Under the pieces are notes generated by a model. The model saw only the letters and a list, made by a program, of their open reading frames with translations. It did not search any database and had not been told where the DNA came from. Both the position numbers and the translations under genes were made by a program. A stretch of 64,000 nucleotides of DNA, from contig NZ_BOSH01000010.1 in the NCBI RefSeq assembly GCF_018403245.1, positions 62,001 through 126,000 on the forward strand, given 5' to 3'. This stretch comes from Paenibacillus sp. J2TS4. GTDB lineage: Bacteria > Bacillota > Bacilli > Paenibacillales > NBRC-103111. Positions within the stretch are counted from its first letter, which is position 1, and each line of letters starts with the position of its first letter. Positions 1-8,308 of this stretch are shown in pieces.

Positions 1-131
1 AACAGACCGTTGCACATCCCAAAGATGTGTCCGTGATCGAGTCCGATGGCAGCAATCGGAAACTCTCCTTTTCCAACTACCGCGTTCGCCTTTCCTGTTG
101 GCGCATAATTCATTCCATCTTTTTTCTGCAT
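1..131 (-). CDS. Gfo/Idh/MocA family oxidoreductase, N-terminal part (runs off window start)
   Basis: Only the first ~43 codons are inside the window; the gene continues past base 1. Read on the minus strand from the ATG at 131, the peptide contains FPIAAIGLDHGHIFGM, which resembles the first beta strand and nucleotide-binding start of NAD(P)-dependent Gfo/Idh/MocA sugar oxidoreductases. A second in-frame ATG lies at 113. A GAGGGG sequence lies about 12 bases before the 131 start, which is a little far, so the exact start is open. It lies downstream of, and in the same direction as, another family member ending at 280, so the two probably form one sugar-oxidation operon. Substrate cannot be told from this fragment. 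Confidence 0.7.
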   Translation of the reverse strand, partial: MQKKDGMNYAPTGKANAVVGKGEFPIAAIGLDHGHIFGMCNGL

Positions 132-279
132 CCTGTTCTTCAGCCCCTCTTCCCGAACTTTAATGAATTCATATTTTATAGTGTAATGAAATATTGAAAA
201 TTTGGCAAAGTTAACCGGGACCCCCGAGGGGTATAATCCTCGTTTCAATTAACCTGTATTGGTTGTCACTAAAGCTATC

Positions 280-1305
280 CTATCTTTCCAAAGGCAAATT
301 CGGGGTCCGGTCTATTTTTGCAACATTCGCATCGGTTACAAGTGAAGCACGGGTGGCTGCCAAAATATCATCATGGGTTAAGACAGATGAATGCCCTTCG
401 ATCCGATTAATAAAATCCTCGGAAATCGGAAGCGTCGGAAGAAGCGGCTCCTCCCGGGTATACGGCTTCCCATTCCCAACCGACAAGAACAATTCCGATG
501 CGGAATCTATTAGCGGGTCTCCCTCCAGCCGGAGTTCCGCCGTTCCTTTCGTCCCCGTGGCATAGATCCGACAATCTCCCCAAGTCCAGCTGGATTCAGG
601 ATAGTGCCAATCTGCATATAAAGAAGCGGTTACATAATTGTCCATTCCTACCTGCACGCTGATCGCATCATAAAATTCCGGGTACTGCGGCAGCATGCTC
701 TTGGTCATATAGCCATGAACGTCCTTAACTTCCGCATCCGCGAGCCAACGAAGCAAATCAAAGTCGTGGACCAGCAGATCGACGGCAATCCCTCCGCTGT
801 GATGATAGGTAAAGAACCAATCCGGCCGGGTGGCCGGCTTTAATCGATGGGGCTTGCGGAACGACAGACTTACCAGTTCCCCCAACCTTCCCTTGCGAAT
901 TTGCTCTTTAAGAGTAGCGATGGCCGGACGAAACCGTTCCGTCAGCAGCATGCCCACCTGAATTTTGCCCCTTGCAATAACGTTCTCCAAGCGAACCAAA
1001 TCGGCTTTATTAGTCACTGCGGGTTTATCCACCATCACATGCTTGCCATGCTGCTCGCAAAGCTCAATCACGTCGATTTTCTCACTGTACACTCCTCCGC
1101 ATCCAACTATATCCACCCCGGGAGACAGCATCTGTTCCTTGTCCTCAAACATAGGGACATTAAATTGTCTAGCTACTGAATTAGCCAAGTATTGCGGCTC
1201 TGAATCGTAAATTCCAGCACAGGTATGACCGAGATCCAGCATTTCGTTAATAAAAATATTCATGTGCGGATGCTGACAACCAATGATCGAAAAGGTATAA
1301 GCCAT
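280..1305 (-). CDS. Gfo/Idh/MocA family oxidoreductase
   Basis: Predicted cytoplasmic NAD(P)-dependent dehydrogenase of 341 residues, the usual size of the family. The N-terminal Rossmann part starts YTFSIIGCQHPHMNIFINEM and includes the DKPAVTNKADL segment (around residues 93-103), which corresponds to the family's EKP motif with Asp in place of Glu. The C-terminal alpha/beta domain contains GGIAVDLLVHDFDLLRWL (around 170-187), the usual G-x-x-x-D-x-x-x-H-D active-site region. The ATG at 1305 follows a good ribosome binding site (GGGAGGAAT). Members act on inositols, glucose derivatives, uronic acids and similar polyols; which one here is unknown. A palindrome at 1403-1415, upstream of it, fits binding by an FCD-type GntR protein such as the one encoded at 1974-2687. 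Confidence 0.9.
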   Translation of the reverse strand: MAYTFSIIGCQHPHMNIFINEMLDLGHTCAGIYDSEPQYLANSVARQFNVPMFEDKEQMLSPGVDIVGCGGVYSEKIDVIELCEQHGKHVMVDKPAVTNKADLVRLENVIARGKIQVGMLLTERFRPAIATLKEQIRKGRLGELVSLSFRKPHRLKPATRPDWFFTYHHSGGIAVDLLVHDFDLLRWLADAEVKDVHGYMTKSMLPQYPEFYDAISVQVGMDNYVTASLYADWHYPESSWTWGDCRIYATGTKGTAELRLEGDPLIDSASELFLSVGNGKPYTREEPLLPTLPISEDFINRIEGHSSVLTHDDILAATRASLVTDANVAKIDRTPNLPLER

Positions 1306-1402
1306 CGACGATTCCTCCCTGCAAGGAATAATGGTTATTCTACTTGAAGTTTACCATACCCCCTACCATTGTTCACCATTAGTTATCCGGTGTATGAAGC
1401 CT

Positions 1403-1415
1403 ATTGTCAGACAAT
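1403..1415. promoter_or_regulatory. Candidate operator for the GntR/FCD regulator
   Basis: A perfect 13-base palindrome, ATTGTCAGACAAT, lies about 100 bases upstream of the oxidoreductase start at 1305 and 125 bases upstream of the lipoprotein start at 1541. It fits the T-N-G-T-N3-A-C-N-A pattern typical of FadR-subfamily GntR regulators. The only such regulator in the window lies next door at 1974-2687. The link is inference from pattern and proximity. Confidence 0.45.
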
Positions 1416-1540
1416 GTTGCTTTCCACAGGAATAACTTCCCATAAATTTCTCAACAAAAAAGTTGTTTCAATGCTCTAATCACGGGTTATATATTTCAAG
1501 GCACATCATAAGGCCTAACAGGATAAGGAGGAGAAAGCAA

Positions 1541-1738
1541 GTGAAGAGAACCGGAATATTCTTGTTGTCGGTAGTGATGTCCGTAATGTTGGTATTAACC
1601 GCATGCGGGGACGGAGGCGGGGATTCTCCCGGAATGGCTCCCGAAAATGGAACTACAGGTTCCGGCACAGGAGGGCTTGACAGCGGAGGCTCTGACGGCG
1701 GATTGAAGGAAGAACCCCCTGCGGGTGGAGACAGCTAA
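1541..1738 (+). CDS. Small glycine-rich lipoprotein
   Basis: A 65-residue predicted lipoprotein of unknown function. The GTG at 1541 is chosen because AAGGAGGAG lies just upstream (1526-1534) and because it places a short basic start and a hydrophobic signal segment (GIFLLSVVMSVMLVLTAC) directly before a lipobox, LTAC. The mature part is only about 45 residues, rich in Gly, Ser, Asp and Pro with several GG and GS runs, and looks unstructured. The open frame extends upstream to 1463, but that extension lacks a ribosome binding site. A terminator follows at about 1893. No family recognised. Confidence 0.65.
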   Translation: MKRTGIFLLSVVMSVMLVLTACGDGGGDSPGMAPENGTTGSGTGGLDSGGSDGGLKEEPPAGGDS

Positions 1739-1892
1739 TTGAAACCGCTAATCGAAAATAAGTGTAAAACTCCTATTGAAGAAGAGTATTTCGAGATGAG
1801 CAGGCCGTTTTAGAAGCTTTTCTTATCGTCCGTCTTTTCTTGTCGTCAATATTAGTATTTAGGAAGCAGAAGCTATAAATTTGTATAAACAA

Positions 1893-1922
1893 AAGAGGCA
1901 CCTTATTGCAAGGTGCCCTTAT
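1893..1922. terminator. Probable rho-independent terminator
   Basis: GGCACCTT (1897-1904) pairs with AAGGTGCC (1910-1917) across a five-base loop. It is preceded by AAAAGA and followed by CTTATTTA. It lies between the + strand lipoprotein and the end of the minus strand GntR gene, so it may serve both. Confidence 0.75.
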
Positions 1923-1973
1923 TTATGGGAGGACGATAGTCAAATGGGGTGACGCGGAGCTGTAACAGTTCTT

Positions 1974-2687
1974 CTAAAACCAAATTTCTCCGGTACTCTT
2001 GGGATATCTGAAAAAGTCGGAGTGCTGTTGAATGAGCTCGTCGTTCTCAATGATAAGGTATCGAAGGTGTTCCTTCATTTCTTCTTTTGCGCTCTGATGA
2101 TCGGCTTCACGGATGAACCCCATTATACGGGTATGCTGACGAATAATAGCCTCCCAATCAAAGTAAACCGTCAGCAGCAGTAATCGGATTCTTTTGTAAT
2201 GAGCGTGATTTTGTTGGATAAAGGCCCAGGTCCGCTGTTTGCCGCATTTGCTGAACAGAAGATGATGGAATTGCTCATCCAGCTCATGAAGCTTGGCGTA
2301 TTCCTTCTTATCGTTATACTGTTTCTGATGTTCAATCAGAGCCTCCATCTCGAAGAGATCCTCTTCCGTAAAGGATCCGCAAGCGGCTTCGACCACAGCC
2401 ACCTCCAGTACTTCCCTTAAAAATCGCGCCTCCTTCACCTGCTCCAAATCGATTAGCGAAACAAAAGAACCTTTTTGCGGATAAATATCAATCAAGCCTT
2501 CCTCCGATAATTGGATGAATGCTTCGCGGACGGGAGTCCGGCTCAGCTCTAGTTTATCTGACATATCGGTCTCGGATATGGACATTCCCGGTTCCAGAGA
2601 TAAATTCAAAATATTGTGCTTAATAATGTGATAGGCATAATCGCGGCTAGACTCTGATCCCCTCTTAAATAATGTCATCCGGTCCAT
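1974..2687 (-). CDS. GntR family transcriptional regulator, FCD (FadR) subfamily
   Basis: A 237-residue DNA-binding repressor-type protein. The N-terminal winged helix shows the GntR signature: AYHIIKHNILNLSLEPGMSISETDMSDKL, then SRTPVREAFIQLSEEGLI. The C-terminal two-thirds is helical with E-x-R-F/H spacing typical of FCD ligand-binding domains; conserved Asp and His residues (LDEQFHHLLF) likely bind a metal and a carboxylic-acid or sugar-acid ligand. The ATG at 2687 has a GGAGGGTG ribosome binding site. In this family such regulators usually control nearby sugar-acid catabolism; here the two oxidoreductases at 1-1305 are the best candidates. The inducer is unknown. Confidence 0.92.
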   Translation of the reverse strand: MDRMTLFKRGSESSRDYAYHIIKHNILNLSLEPGMSISETDMSDKLELSRTPVREAFIQLSEEGLIDIYPQKGSFVSLIDLEQVKEARFLREVLEVAVVEAACGSFTEEDLFEMEALIEHQKQYNDKKEYAKLHELDEQFHHLLFSKCGKQRTWAFIQQNHAHYKRIRLLLLTVYFDWEAIIRQHTRIMGFIREADHQSAKEEMKEHLRYLIIENDELIQQHSDFFRYPKSTGEIWF

Positions 2688-2941
2688 AAGCTAAGCACCC
2701 TCCAGTAGTTATTTCATTTCCGGCTTCCGGATTGCTCTGATACATTTGCTTCCAATCTTCACAACCTTCACTTGTGAGCTGTTCAGCAATCTATATTGTC
2801 ACCCCATTACTTCCTCCACTTTTTGTAATTTTACCACGGATTAGTAATATAAATAATCTTTCCCATCTCCTTTTTCCAGGAAAATTTCAGTTTGATCCCT
2901 TTCCGTTTCTCATTAAACCCCTTATATTTCCAAATGACCTA

Positions 2942-2971
2942 TTTACAAAAAATACCGTCATGTTTTATAAT
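2942..2971 (+). promoter_or_regulatory. SigA-type promoter for the ArsR-like gene
   Basis: TTTACA (2942-2947) and TATAAT (2966-2971) are separated by 18 bases. This is a near-consensus vegetative promoter about 54 bases before the start at 3025. The rest of the 2688-2941 gap is AT-rich and shows no further convincing feature. Confidence 0.7.
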
Positions 2972-3024
2972 ACGAGTAAATAAATTTGACCGAGTGATTA
3001 TATAAGGATGTGTGATGTAATTTG

Positions 3025-3723
3025 ATGAATTTGAAGATGCTTCCGTACTTAGTTATTAATCAATTCGATCAGCTCAAAGCTTTAAGCGATCCGTTCCGTA
3101 CCCAAATTGTCATGCTCTTGATAGAAAAATCCTATACCGGACAACAGCTGGCTCAGCATCTGGAAATTCCCCGTTCCAAAATTCACTATCATCTCAACGA
3201 ATTGGAAAAAAACGAATTAATTCGGGTCAGTCGTACCGAGGTGAAAAACGGAATTATTCAAAAGTTTTACCGTTCCGTGGCTAGAGGCTTTATCCCCTCC
3301 CCCGACCTTCTTCCCCATACGGTAGAAGTGAGTGATTACTACAGGGAGCATTTAATCTCTACATTGAATCGCGCCAAATTACGGGCCCTTTCCGCTCCAC
3401 AGCGCGCTTTTCAATTCACTTCTCCAGACAGGGACTCCTGGCCTCGAACGACACTCCAGGCCGAGGTCAGAGTAACTGAAGAGAAGTTCGTAGAATGGCT
3501 CCGTAAATTCAAGAAGTTAGTGGCCGAACTGGCAGAGATGGACGATTCCGATCAGGGCAATTGGTACTACGTGACCACCGCCGCTTTTGAAGTTGAAGAG
3601 CCTTGGTTTGATTCGGTTGACGAAGAAGAAATCCATCCCCCCTCCGAAGGGAAAAGCGGGGACAACAAAGCTGCAGAAAATAGTGGAGAGGGCAAGCATT
3701 CGGAGAATGAACCGGGGCTATAA
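3025..3723 (+). CDS. ArsR-like winged-helix transcriptional regulator
   Basis: A protein of about 232 residues with an N-terminal ArsR/HTH_20-type winged helix: LKALSDPFRTQIVMLLIEK, then TGQQLAQHLEIPRSKIHYHLNELEKNELI (recognition helix around residues 47-60). Residues 70-200 are a helical effector or dimerisation region of no recognised family. The last ~30 residues are acidic and low complexity (Glu, Gly, Ser, Lys). No cysteine metal-sensor motif is visible, so it is probably not a metal sensor. A TTG directly precedes the ATG at 3025; the ATG is preferred, though its ribosome binding site (AAGGATG) is distant. A promoter lies at 2942-2971, and a small gene follows 25 bases downstream, probably in one transcript. 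Confidence 0.85.
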   Translation: MNLKMLPYLVINQFDQLKALSDPFRTQIVMLLIEKSYTGQQLAQHLEIPRSKIHYHLNELEKNELIRVSRTEVKNGIIQKFYRSVARGFIPSPDLLPHTVEVSDYYREHLISTLNRAKLRALSAPQRAFQFTSPDRDSWPRTTLQAEVRVTEEKFVEWLRKFKKLVAELAEMDDSDQGNWYYVTTAAFEVEEPWFDSVDEEEIHPPSEGKSGDNKAAENSGEGKHSENEPGL

Positions 3724-3748
3724 TTCCCGGATAACAAAGGAGGTTGGA

Positions 3749-4009
3749 ATGATGTTTATCGATTATTGGGCGAAAGAAAAGTTGGCGGAGGAAAGACAAC
3801 GCGAAACCGAGAGAGGGGCTCGCTACCTTTGGAAGGAAATAACGGAACCCGTTTCCACTCCCTCCTTCCTTCTCGGGCCGCGCTACCAAGCTCTTCAACA
3901 AAAAGCGGTGGAGGTGCTGGAAGACATGCTGAATAATGATAATCCGGATACCCGGCTTCGCGCTGCGGAGATAATCTTGCGGAACGCTCCTGCCAAAGCC
4001 GGGGGATAA
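3749..4009 (+). CDS. Small conserved-looking protein co-transcribed with the ArsR-like regulator
   Basis: An 86-residue charged, mostly helical protein of no recognised family. The ATG at 3749 is chosen because an excellent AAAGGAGG lies at 3736-3743; the open frame continues upstream but overlaps the regulator gene. The N-terminal third is very rich in Lys, Glu and Arg (KEKLAEERQRETERGARYLW). The C-terminal part (VEVLEDMLNNDNPDTRLRAA) looks like a helical-repeat fragment. It begins 25 bases after the regulator stop, so the two are likely translated from one mRNA and may interact. No signal peptide or membrane segment. Confidence 0.65.
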   Translation: MMFIDYWAKEKLAEERQRETERGARYLWKEITEPVSTPSFLLGPRYQALQQKAVEVLEDMLNNDNPDTRLRAAEIILRNAPAKAGG

Positions 4010-4064
4010 GAATCGGCCTTGGAGTACAACGTGCACACGGTATGGTCCATGATGGACATATTAT

Positions 4065-4373
4065 TCACTGTTCAGGAGGCTTCAGGCCAAGTCCTCTAAT
4101 TTGATTCAACCCGGCCGACCGTCCGCGCGGCCCGAGCAGCAAAAAGATCCCGAGCGGCAATTGGGCCGTACCTTCCACCCCGGTCTCTAACCAGCTTCTT
4201 ACCATTCCCTCTGTCATAACATCGCTAAAGGCAAGCAACTGAGCTGGCAACGCGATCAGTGGGGGCAGCGCCGTTACAATAAGAACCAATCCGACCACCG
4301 TGAATGCTGCTGCTGCTGTTTGCAGTTTGGCCAGCTCAGGACCGGTCTCAGCATTTTTCTCTTCATCGGTCAT
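4065..4373 (-). CDS. Small membrane protein, hypothetical
   Basis: A 102-residue predicted membrane protein. After a charged N-terminus (MTDEEKNAETGPELAKLQ) it has one strong hydrophobic stretch (about residues 18-49, AAAAFTVVGLVLIVTALPPL and on) and a weaker second one (about 70-83, TAQLPLGIFLLLGP), followed by a short basic tail. The AAGGA sequence touches the ATG at 4373, an unfavourable spacing, so the start or even coding status is uncertain. It is convergent with the 3749 gene and divergent from the DUF2207 gene. Not recognised. Confidence 0.45.
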   Translation of the reverse strand: MTDEEKNAETGPELAKLQTAAAAFTVVGLVLIVTALPPLIALPAQLLAFSDVMTEGMVRSWLETGVEGTAQLPLGIFLLLGPRGRSAGLNQIRGLGLKPPEQ

Positions 4374-4501
4374 TCCTTACTGGTTGTGAACTACTCACCG
4401 AGTCTTCTCGTCCTAGCTAAGATAAATTGGCCTGGATTCCGTGATCCTGGCTGCGGGAGTTCTAGAGCTCAAAGGCTGAAATCGGATTAGGAAGTGATAC
4501 A

Positions 4502-6429
4502 ATGGTCAAAAAATTATACATTCTATGCTTTCTATTTCTCATTACTCTATTGGCCGGATGTGAAGAAGACCGATCCTTTACAATCGAGCAGGTCAATATT
4601 CGGGCGCAGCTTATGGAAGACGGCGATCTTTATGTCGAAGAGCTGTATTCGTACCATTTTACAGGGGAATATAACGGGACGACCCGGGCGATCAGGACCA
4701 AAGGACATGACGGCGTGGAGTTTTTCGAAGCGTACTTGCCTCCTCCCCATACTAAGCTGGGGGATTTTACTTACCATGATGCCGAGCGATTGAAAGTGGA
4801 GCCGAGCGACAATACTTACCGGATTCATACCAGGTCCAAGGATGAAGTCAAGCAGGTTTACTACCGATATCGCCTGGATCATGCCGTATCGAAATATCGC
4901 GATACAGGCGAATTTTATTGGGCGTTCTTTGATTCAGATAACGAGACTGATTTAAATAACCTGTCTATTGAGATCGTACTGCCCCAAACGATCGATTCCG
5001 GGGGAGTAAATTATTATCTGCATGATAGAAGCGGAGGGCTTATTGCCAAGGTTTCCGACCGTTCCATCCATTACGAGACAGAACAGCTGCCAGCCGGACA
5101 AAAATCGGAGATTCACTTGTTATTTCCTGCCGAATGGCTGCCGGATTCCCCTTTAACGGCGGACGAGAACCGTAAGGTATCCGTTATTGCCCAGGAAGAG
5201 AAGCTGCAGGCGAGATACGCCCTCCGAGAGGAAAACCTGGCTCAAGCCGAGAAGCTCTCCAGCATAGCCTCCGGCCTTATTCTGCTGGCCATTCTTTACT
5301 TTGCCTTCCTGGCCCCCTACAAGCTGGCGGGCTTACACAGAGGACATATAACACGGGATGAATTGGAGGGTCTCGATCCTTTGTTCGTCGCTTATATGCA
5401 CCGCAAAGGCAAGCTTAAGCAGAAGGATATTACCGCTGGCCTGTTTTCCTTATACCAGAAGGGCTGGCTGGAAATCAGCAAAATACCGGCCGCCATCCAC
5501 TATCAGCAAGATCCGAAAGCGTCAAATTCACCTTTACCGGGGACCAGCGCCTGCTTAATGATTATGAGCGTGATTTCATCGGATGGCTGTGTAAAAATAT
5601 TCCGGGCAGAAACCGTTCCTTCACTCTGGAATCTATCTCCGGGCCGACCAAGGAAGAGCGCAGCAATTCCAAGATCGTTGAAGACTACCGCAAAAGAAAG
5701 AAGCGGTTTGAAGCGAGATTCGAGGCATGGAAGCAGAGGGTGATGAATAATGAGCGGTTCTCTCCATTTTATAAGGATAACAAAGCGGTTGCCTGGGTTG
5801 TTCTGGCTCTAACCGCCTTCCTCACTGCTATGGCTCTATATCTGTATTATGCGGACGTAAGCTCGTGGACCCATTTCGGTTGGGCGGCAGTTTTCCTTGG
5901 AATATTTGCCATTCTGGCTGCTGCACTATGGCAATCCAAAGGGCCATTTATGATCTTCTGTATCGTCTGCTTCATTACCGTCGCCCAGATCACCTTCACC
6001 GATGCTGTATTTCTCTTCACAGGAGCGATCGTTCTGTCCATGATCGTCAGACTGCTGCTGCCACGGAGAGTGCCTACTGCGGAAGGTGCTCCGTATAAAG
6101 CAGCTATCGCCAGATGGAGAAAATCGCTGAAAAGGAAACGGTACCCGGCAGGCACGGAGCCTTCCCGCCTGGAAAGACTAATGCAATATGCCCTAATTCT
6201 TAATATATCCAAGCCATTTGCCCGACATCATACCCACCCCGAAAACTATAAGGAATTAGAAAGGGCGTTTCCTCTGATCGCCATCCCTAATTCTACGACC
6301 AGCTCCTTCAATTATACATATGATTCCTGGAGTACTTGGGGGAGTTCGGACAGTTCCGGAGGAGGAGGGGGAGGCGATTCTGGCGGAGGTGGCGGTTCCG
6401 GAGGCGGTGGAGGCGCAGGAGCTTTCTAG
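4502..6429 (+). pseudogene. DUF2207 membrane lipoprotein, split by a frameshift
   Basis: The two halves of one DUF2207 protein lie in different frames. The first half (from ATG 4502) has a signal peptide with lipobox LLAGC, the extracellular DUF2207 beta domain (about residues 25-230) and a membrane helix (about 255-275). It reads correctly to about 5510, then becomes unrelated sequence and stops at 5743. The second half reads in the -1 frame from about 5512 (ESVKFTFTGDQRLLNDYERD), with two to three further membrane helices and a C-terminal Gly/Ser-rich tail ending in GGGGGAGAF, the usual end of this family, at 6429. A single missing base near 5495-5525 explains it. An ATG at 5740 overlapping the first stop could allow a separate C-terminal product. 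It could also be a sequencing error. Confidence 0.8.
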
Positions 6430-6500
6430 CTCAATACGTCTATGCCTTAGGTCCATTGCGTTACACGCTGGCGCCGCGTATCCGTCCCATATAACTGCAA

Positions 6501-6540
6501 CAGCCGAGGCATTCCTGCAGCAGGAGCCTCGGCTGGTTTA
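6501..6540 (+). terminator. Rho-independent terminator
   Basis: CAGCCGAGGC (6501-6510) pairs with GCCTCGGCTG (6526-6535) and is followed by GTTTATTG. It ends the DUF2207 transcript and lies upstream of the convergent Xre gene end. Confidence 0.8.
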
Positions 6541-6586
6541 TTGACAGCCTCAGTTTAAATTATGCACCCAAGAAGCTTTCAGAGGA

Positions 6587-7258
6587 TCAATCCTCTGCTT
6601 CGCTTGGCGCCCCCTTAATCTCCGACAGCCTTCTCAGCACCAGATGGACCGCAATAGCATCGTCCAAATACCCGAACGGAAATACATAATCCGGAATGAT
6701 GTCCGTGGACAAAATAAAGTAAAGCAACCCGCTGCCCAGAACGGCCCGCTCCTCGGCAGAGACCTCCCCTTCACAGTACAGCCGATACATTTCGCTTAAT
6801 TCATTAATAAAAGGTCCGGCCCCGCCGACCTGCTCCATCTTGGTGCGAAAATCGTTATGAATGATCTGCTGGCCTTCTTTCGTCCAGGCATATTGCTCAT
6901 ACTTACTCAATTCTTGCTCAATCCGTCCGACTGTAAATTGCTCGTCAAACCATTGGGAAGAAGCGAGCACCTCGTAAATGATAGCGACAATTTCGTCCAT
7001 ATCGGAAGAAGACTCCTCCTCCCGCTCTCCTGTAGGATAGCCGGCTGCCCGGAACAATTGCTCCGCAGGAACCTGCAGATGCTGAGACAGCCTGTGCAGA
7101 TGATCCGGCTTGGGCTGCTGTTTGCCGTTGACAATTCTCGAGATGGTCGCCGTATGAATTCCCGTCTGCGCACTTAATTTGCGCATCGACAGGGAACGCT
7201 CCCGCAACAATGCCTTGATCAATGAACCAAGAGGCAGCTCCTTCGGATCGACGGACAT
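6587..7258 (-). CDS. Xre-type helix-turn-helix protein with C-terminal DUF1232
   Basis: A 223-residue two-domain protein. Residues ~10-75 are a cro/C1-type DNA-binding domain (LIKALLRERSLSMRKLSAQT, then IHTATISRIVNGKQQPKPDHLHRLSQHL). The C-terminal part contains the DUF1232 (YkvA-like) segment GSGLLYFILSTDIIPDYVFPFGYLDDAIAVHLVL, a short hydrophobic pair with the D-x-I-P-D motif. The ATG at 7258 is chosen because GGGAGGGAAGGAG precedes it; the open frame extends to 7447 without support. This fusion is common in Paenibacillus-type genomes; its targets are unknown. It stands alone on the minus strand. Confidence 0.85.
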   Translation of the reverse strand: MSVDPKELPLGSLIKALLRERSLSMRKLSAQTGIHTATISRIVNGKQQPKPDHLHRLSQHLQVPAEQLFRAAGYPTGEREEESSSDMDEIVAIIYEVLASSQWFDEQFTVGRIEQELSKYEQYAWTKEGQQIIHNDFRTKMEQVGGAGPFINELSEMYRLYCEGEVSAEERAVLGSGLLYFILSTDIIPDYVFPFGYLDDAIAVHLVLRRLSEIKGAPSEAED

Positions 7259-7498
7259 CGCTCCTTCCCTCCCTATAACTTGTCTATACAGTCTACGAAA
7301 CATCCGCGGAAGGTATGACAGAAAAACGAAAGAAAGGAATAGAAAAGCAGGAGATAGATTACCCGATTGCGAAAGGATAATCATAATCTGCGTAAAGGAT
7401 AACTCTGGACTTGGGCCATGAGTGTAGTCTCGGCGTATCATTTTCAATAGAGGACGGTGCTGCCTAATGAGTGAGAAATCTATTATCGGTCAATTAAG

Positions 7499-7806
7499 TT
7501 GGAATTGGGTAAAATGGGAATCCACGTGACCGCCGTGGAACCCATCTATAGAGGACATCTGAATATCTTCCACGTCGAAGCGGCTGCCGCTTTGGCGGAA
7601 GGATATCGGTGCAGGCAACCTTGTCCCAGAGGAGAATTGCTGAGAGCTGTTCGTTATACCTGGGCGATCGAATCCTTCTGGTGGATCAAGCCGTCCCTCG
7701 ATACTTTCTCTCAGGCTCCGGAACGTTTTGTCAGAGAAATGCTCTGGACCGCCGCTCAATGAGATACGCTGGAAGCCAAGCTGGGGTCAATTTAAGCCAG
7801 GGATAG
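7499..7806 (+). pseudogene. Possible decayed short-chain dehydrogenase remnant
   Basis: The frame 7499-7762 begins ELGKMGIHVTAVEP, which resembles strand beta-6 of short-chain dehydrogenases (GI-x-VT-x-V-x-P). After an in-frame stop at 7760 the same frame reads DTLEAKLGSI, like the C-terminal helix of such enzymes. The N-terminal cofactor-binding half is missing and no ribosome binding site precedes it. The middle is too degraded to align by eye. It lies just upstream of the MITE-like element. Confidence 0.35.
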
Positions 7807-7837
7807 AAATCAACCGCGATGCAATAAGTGTAGAAAT

Positions 7838-8207
7838 CAGATTGTTGAAAAAGTCGTTTGTCTCCTTTACTCGGACACCTAGGGCATTCACGATAAAATA
7901 GATGCAATAAATCGGTTCACGGAACTTGTTATTCATTTGTACGATTATTCATACAAAAGCGGATCTTCGCGATATATATACAGCTGTTTGTACCATATTT
8001 CGTACAAATACGACCCCTTCGTGGAACTTGTGTGCCCATTTGTATGATTATTCATACAAAAGCGAAACCTTCGCGGCATACGCATGCCTGACTGTATCAT
8101 ATTTCGTACAAAACGGACTCTTTCGCATCCATCTATGCGCATTTGTACCTCTATTTGACTTTGCAAGGGGCGGATACAAGCCACGTAGATAATTTTTCAA
8201 CAGTCTG
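7838..8207. mobile_element. MITE-like non-autonomous element with terminal inverted repeats and target duplication
   Basis: The left end reads CAGATTGTTGAAAAA (7838-7852). The right end, on the opposite strand, reads CAGACTGTTGAAAAA (8193-8207): 14 of 15 positions match. Both ends are directly flanked by the same hexamer AGAAAT (7832-7837 and 8208-8213), as expected for a target-site duplication. The 370-bp interior has no credible gene and carries the 51-bp-period palindrome array described separately. Terminal sequences of this style occur on DDE transposons of Firmicutes, so a transposase supplied in trans is the likely mover; no transposase is in the window. Confidence 0.7.
7936..8147. 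repeat. Tandem array of ~51-52 bp units each with a TTTGTA...TACAAA palindrome
   Basis: Palindromes of 22 bases (TTTGTA, ten bases, TACAAA) lie at 7936-7957, 7987-8008 and 8039-8060, a slightly degenerate one at 8091-8112, and a half copy at 8142-8147. Start-to-start steps are 51, 52, 52 and 51. The ten-base cores alternate (ATTATTCA-type, then ATATTTCG-type, then repeat), so the basic units form a ~103-bp dimer present twice. Each unit also ends with a short CTTCG-containing spacer. It fills the middle of the MITE-like element. Confidence 0.85.
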
Positions 8208-8308
8208 AGAAATGCAACTAATTTGCACCGAAAGCTTCAACTGCGACGATTAGAGGTAAATCGCAGCTATTCTTTCGAGGCGCGAAACTTCACCCCAACT
8301 GCACCGGA

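Noticed and set aside
5495..5530. Programmed -1 frameshifting in the DUF2207 gene
   Set aside because: No slippery heptamer with a following hairpin was found; a lost base or sequencing error is simpler.
6360..6426. Gly-rich coding end as a possible simple-sequence repeat element
   Set aside because: It encodes the glycine tail usual for DUF2207 proteins.
7945..8184. Open frames on both strands inside the repeat element
   Set aside because: They arise from the repeat unit itself and lack ribosome binding sites.
7926..8192. CRISPR-like regular repeats
   Set aside because: The units are imperfect, palindromic and only ~51 bp apart including diverged spacers, with no cas genes; inverted ends and a target duplication point to a MITE-like element.
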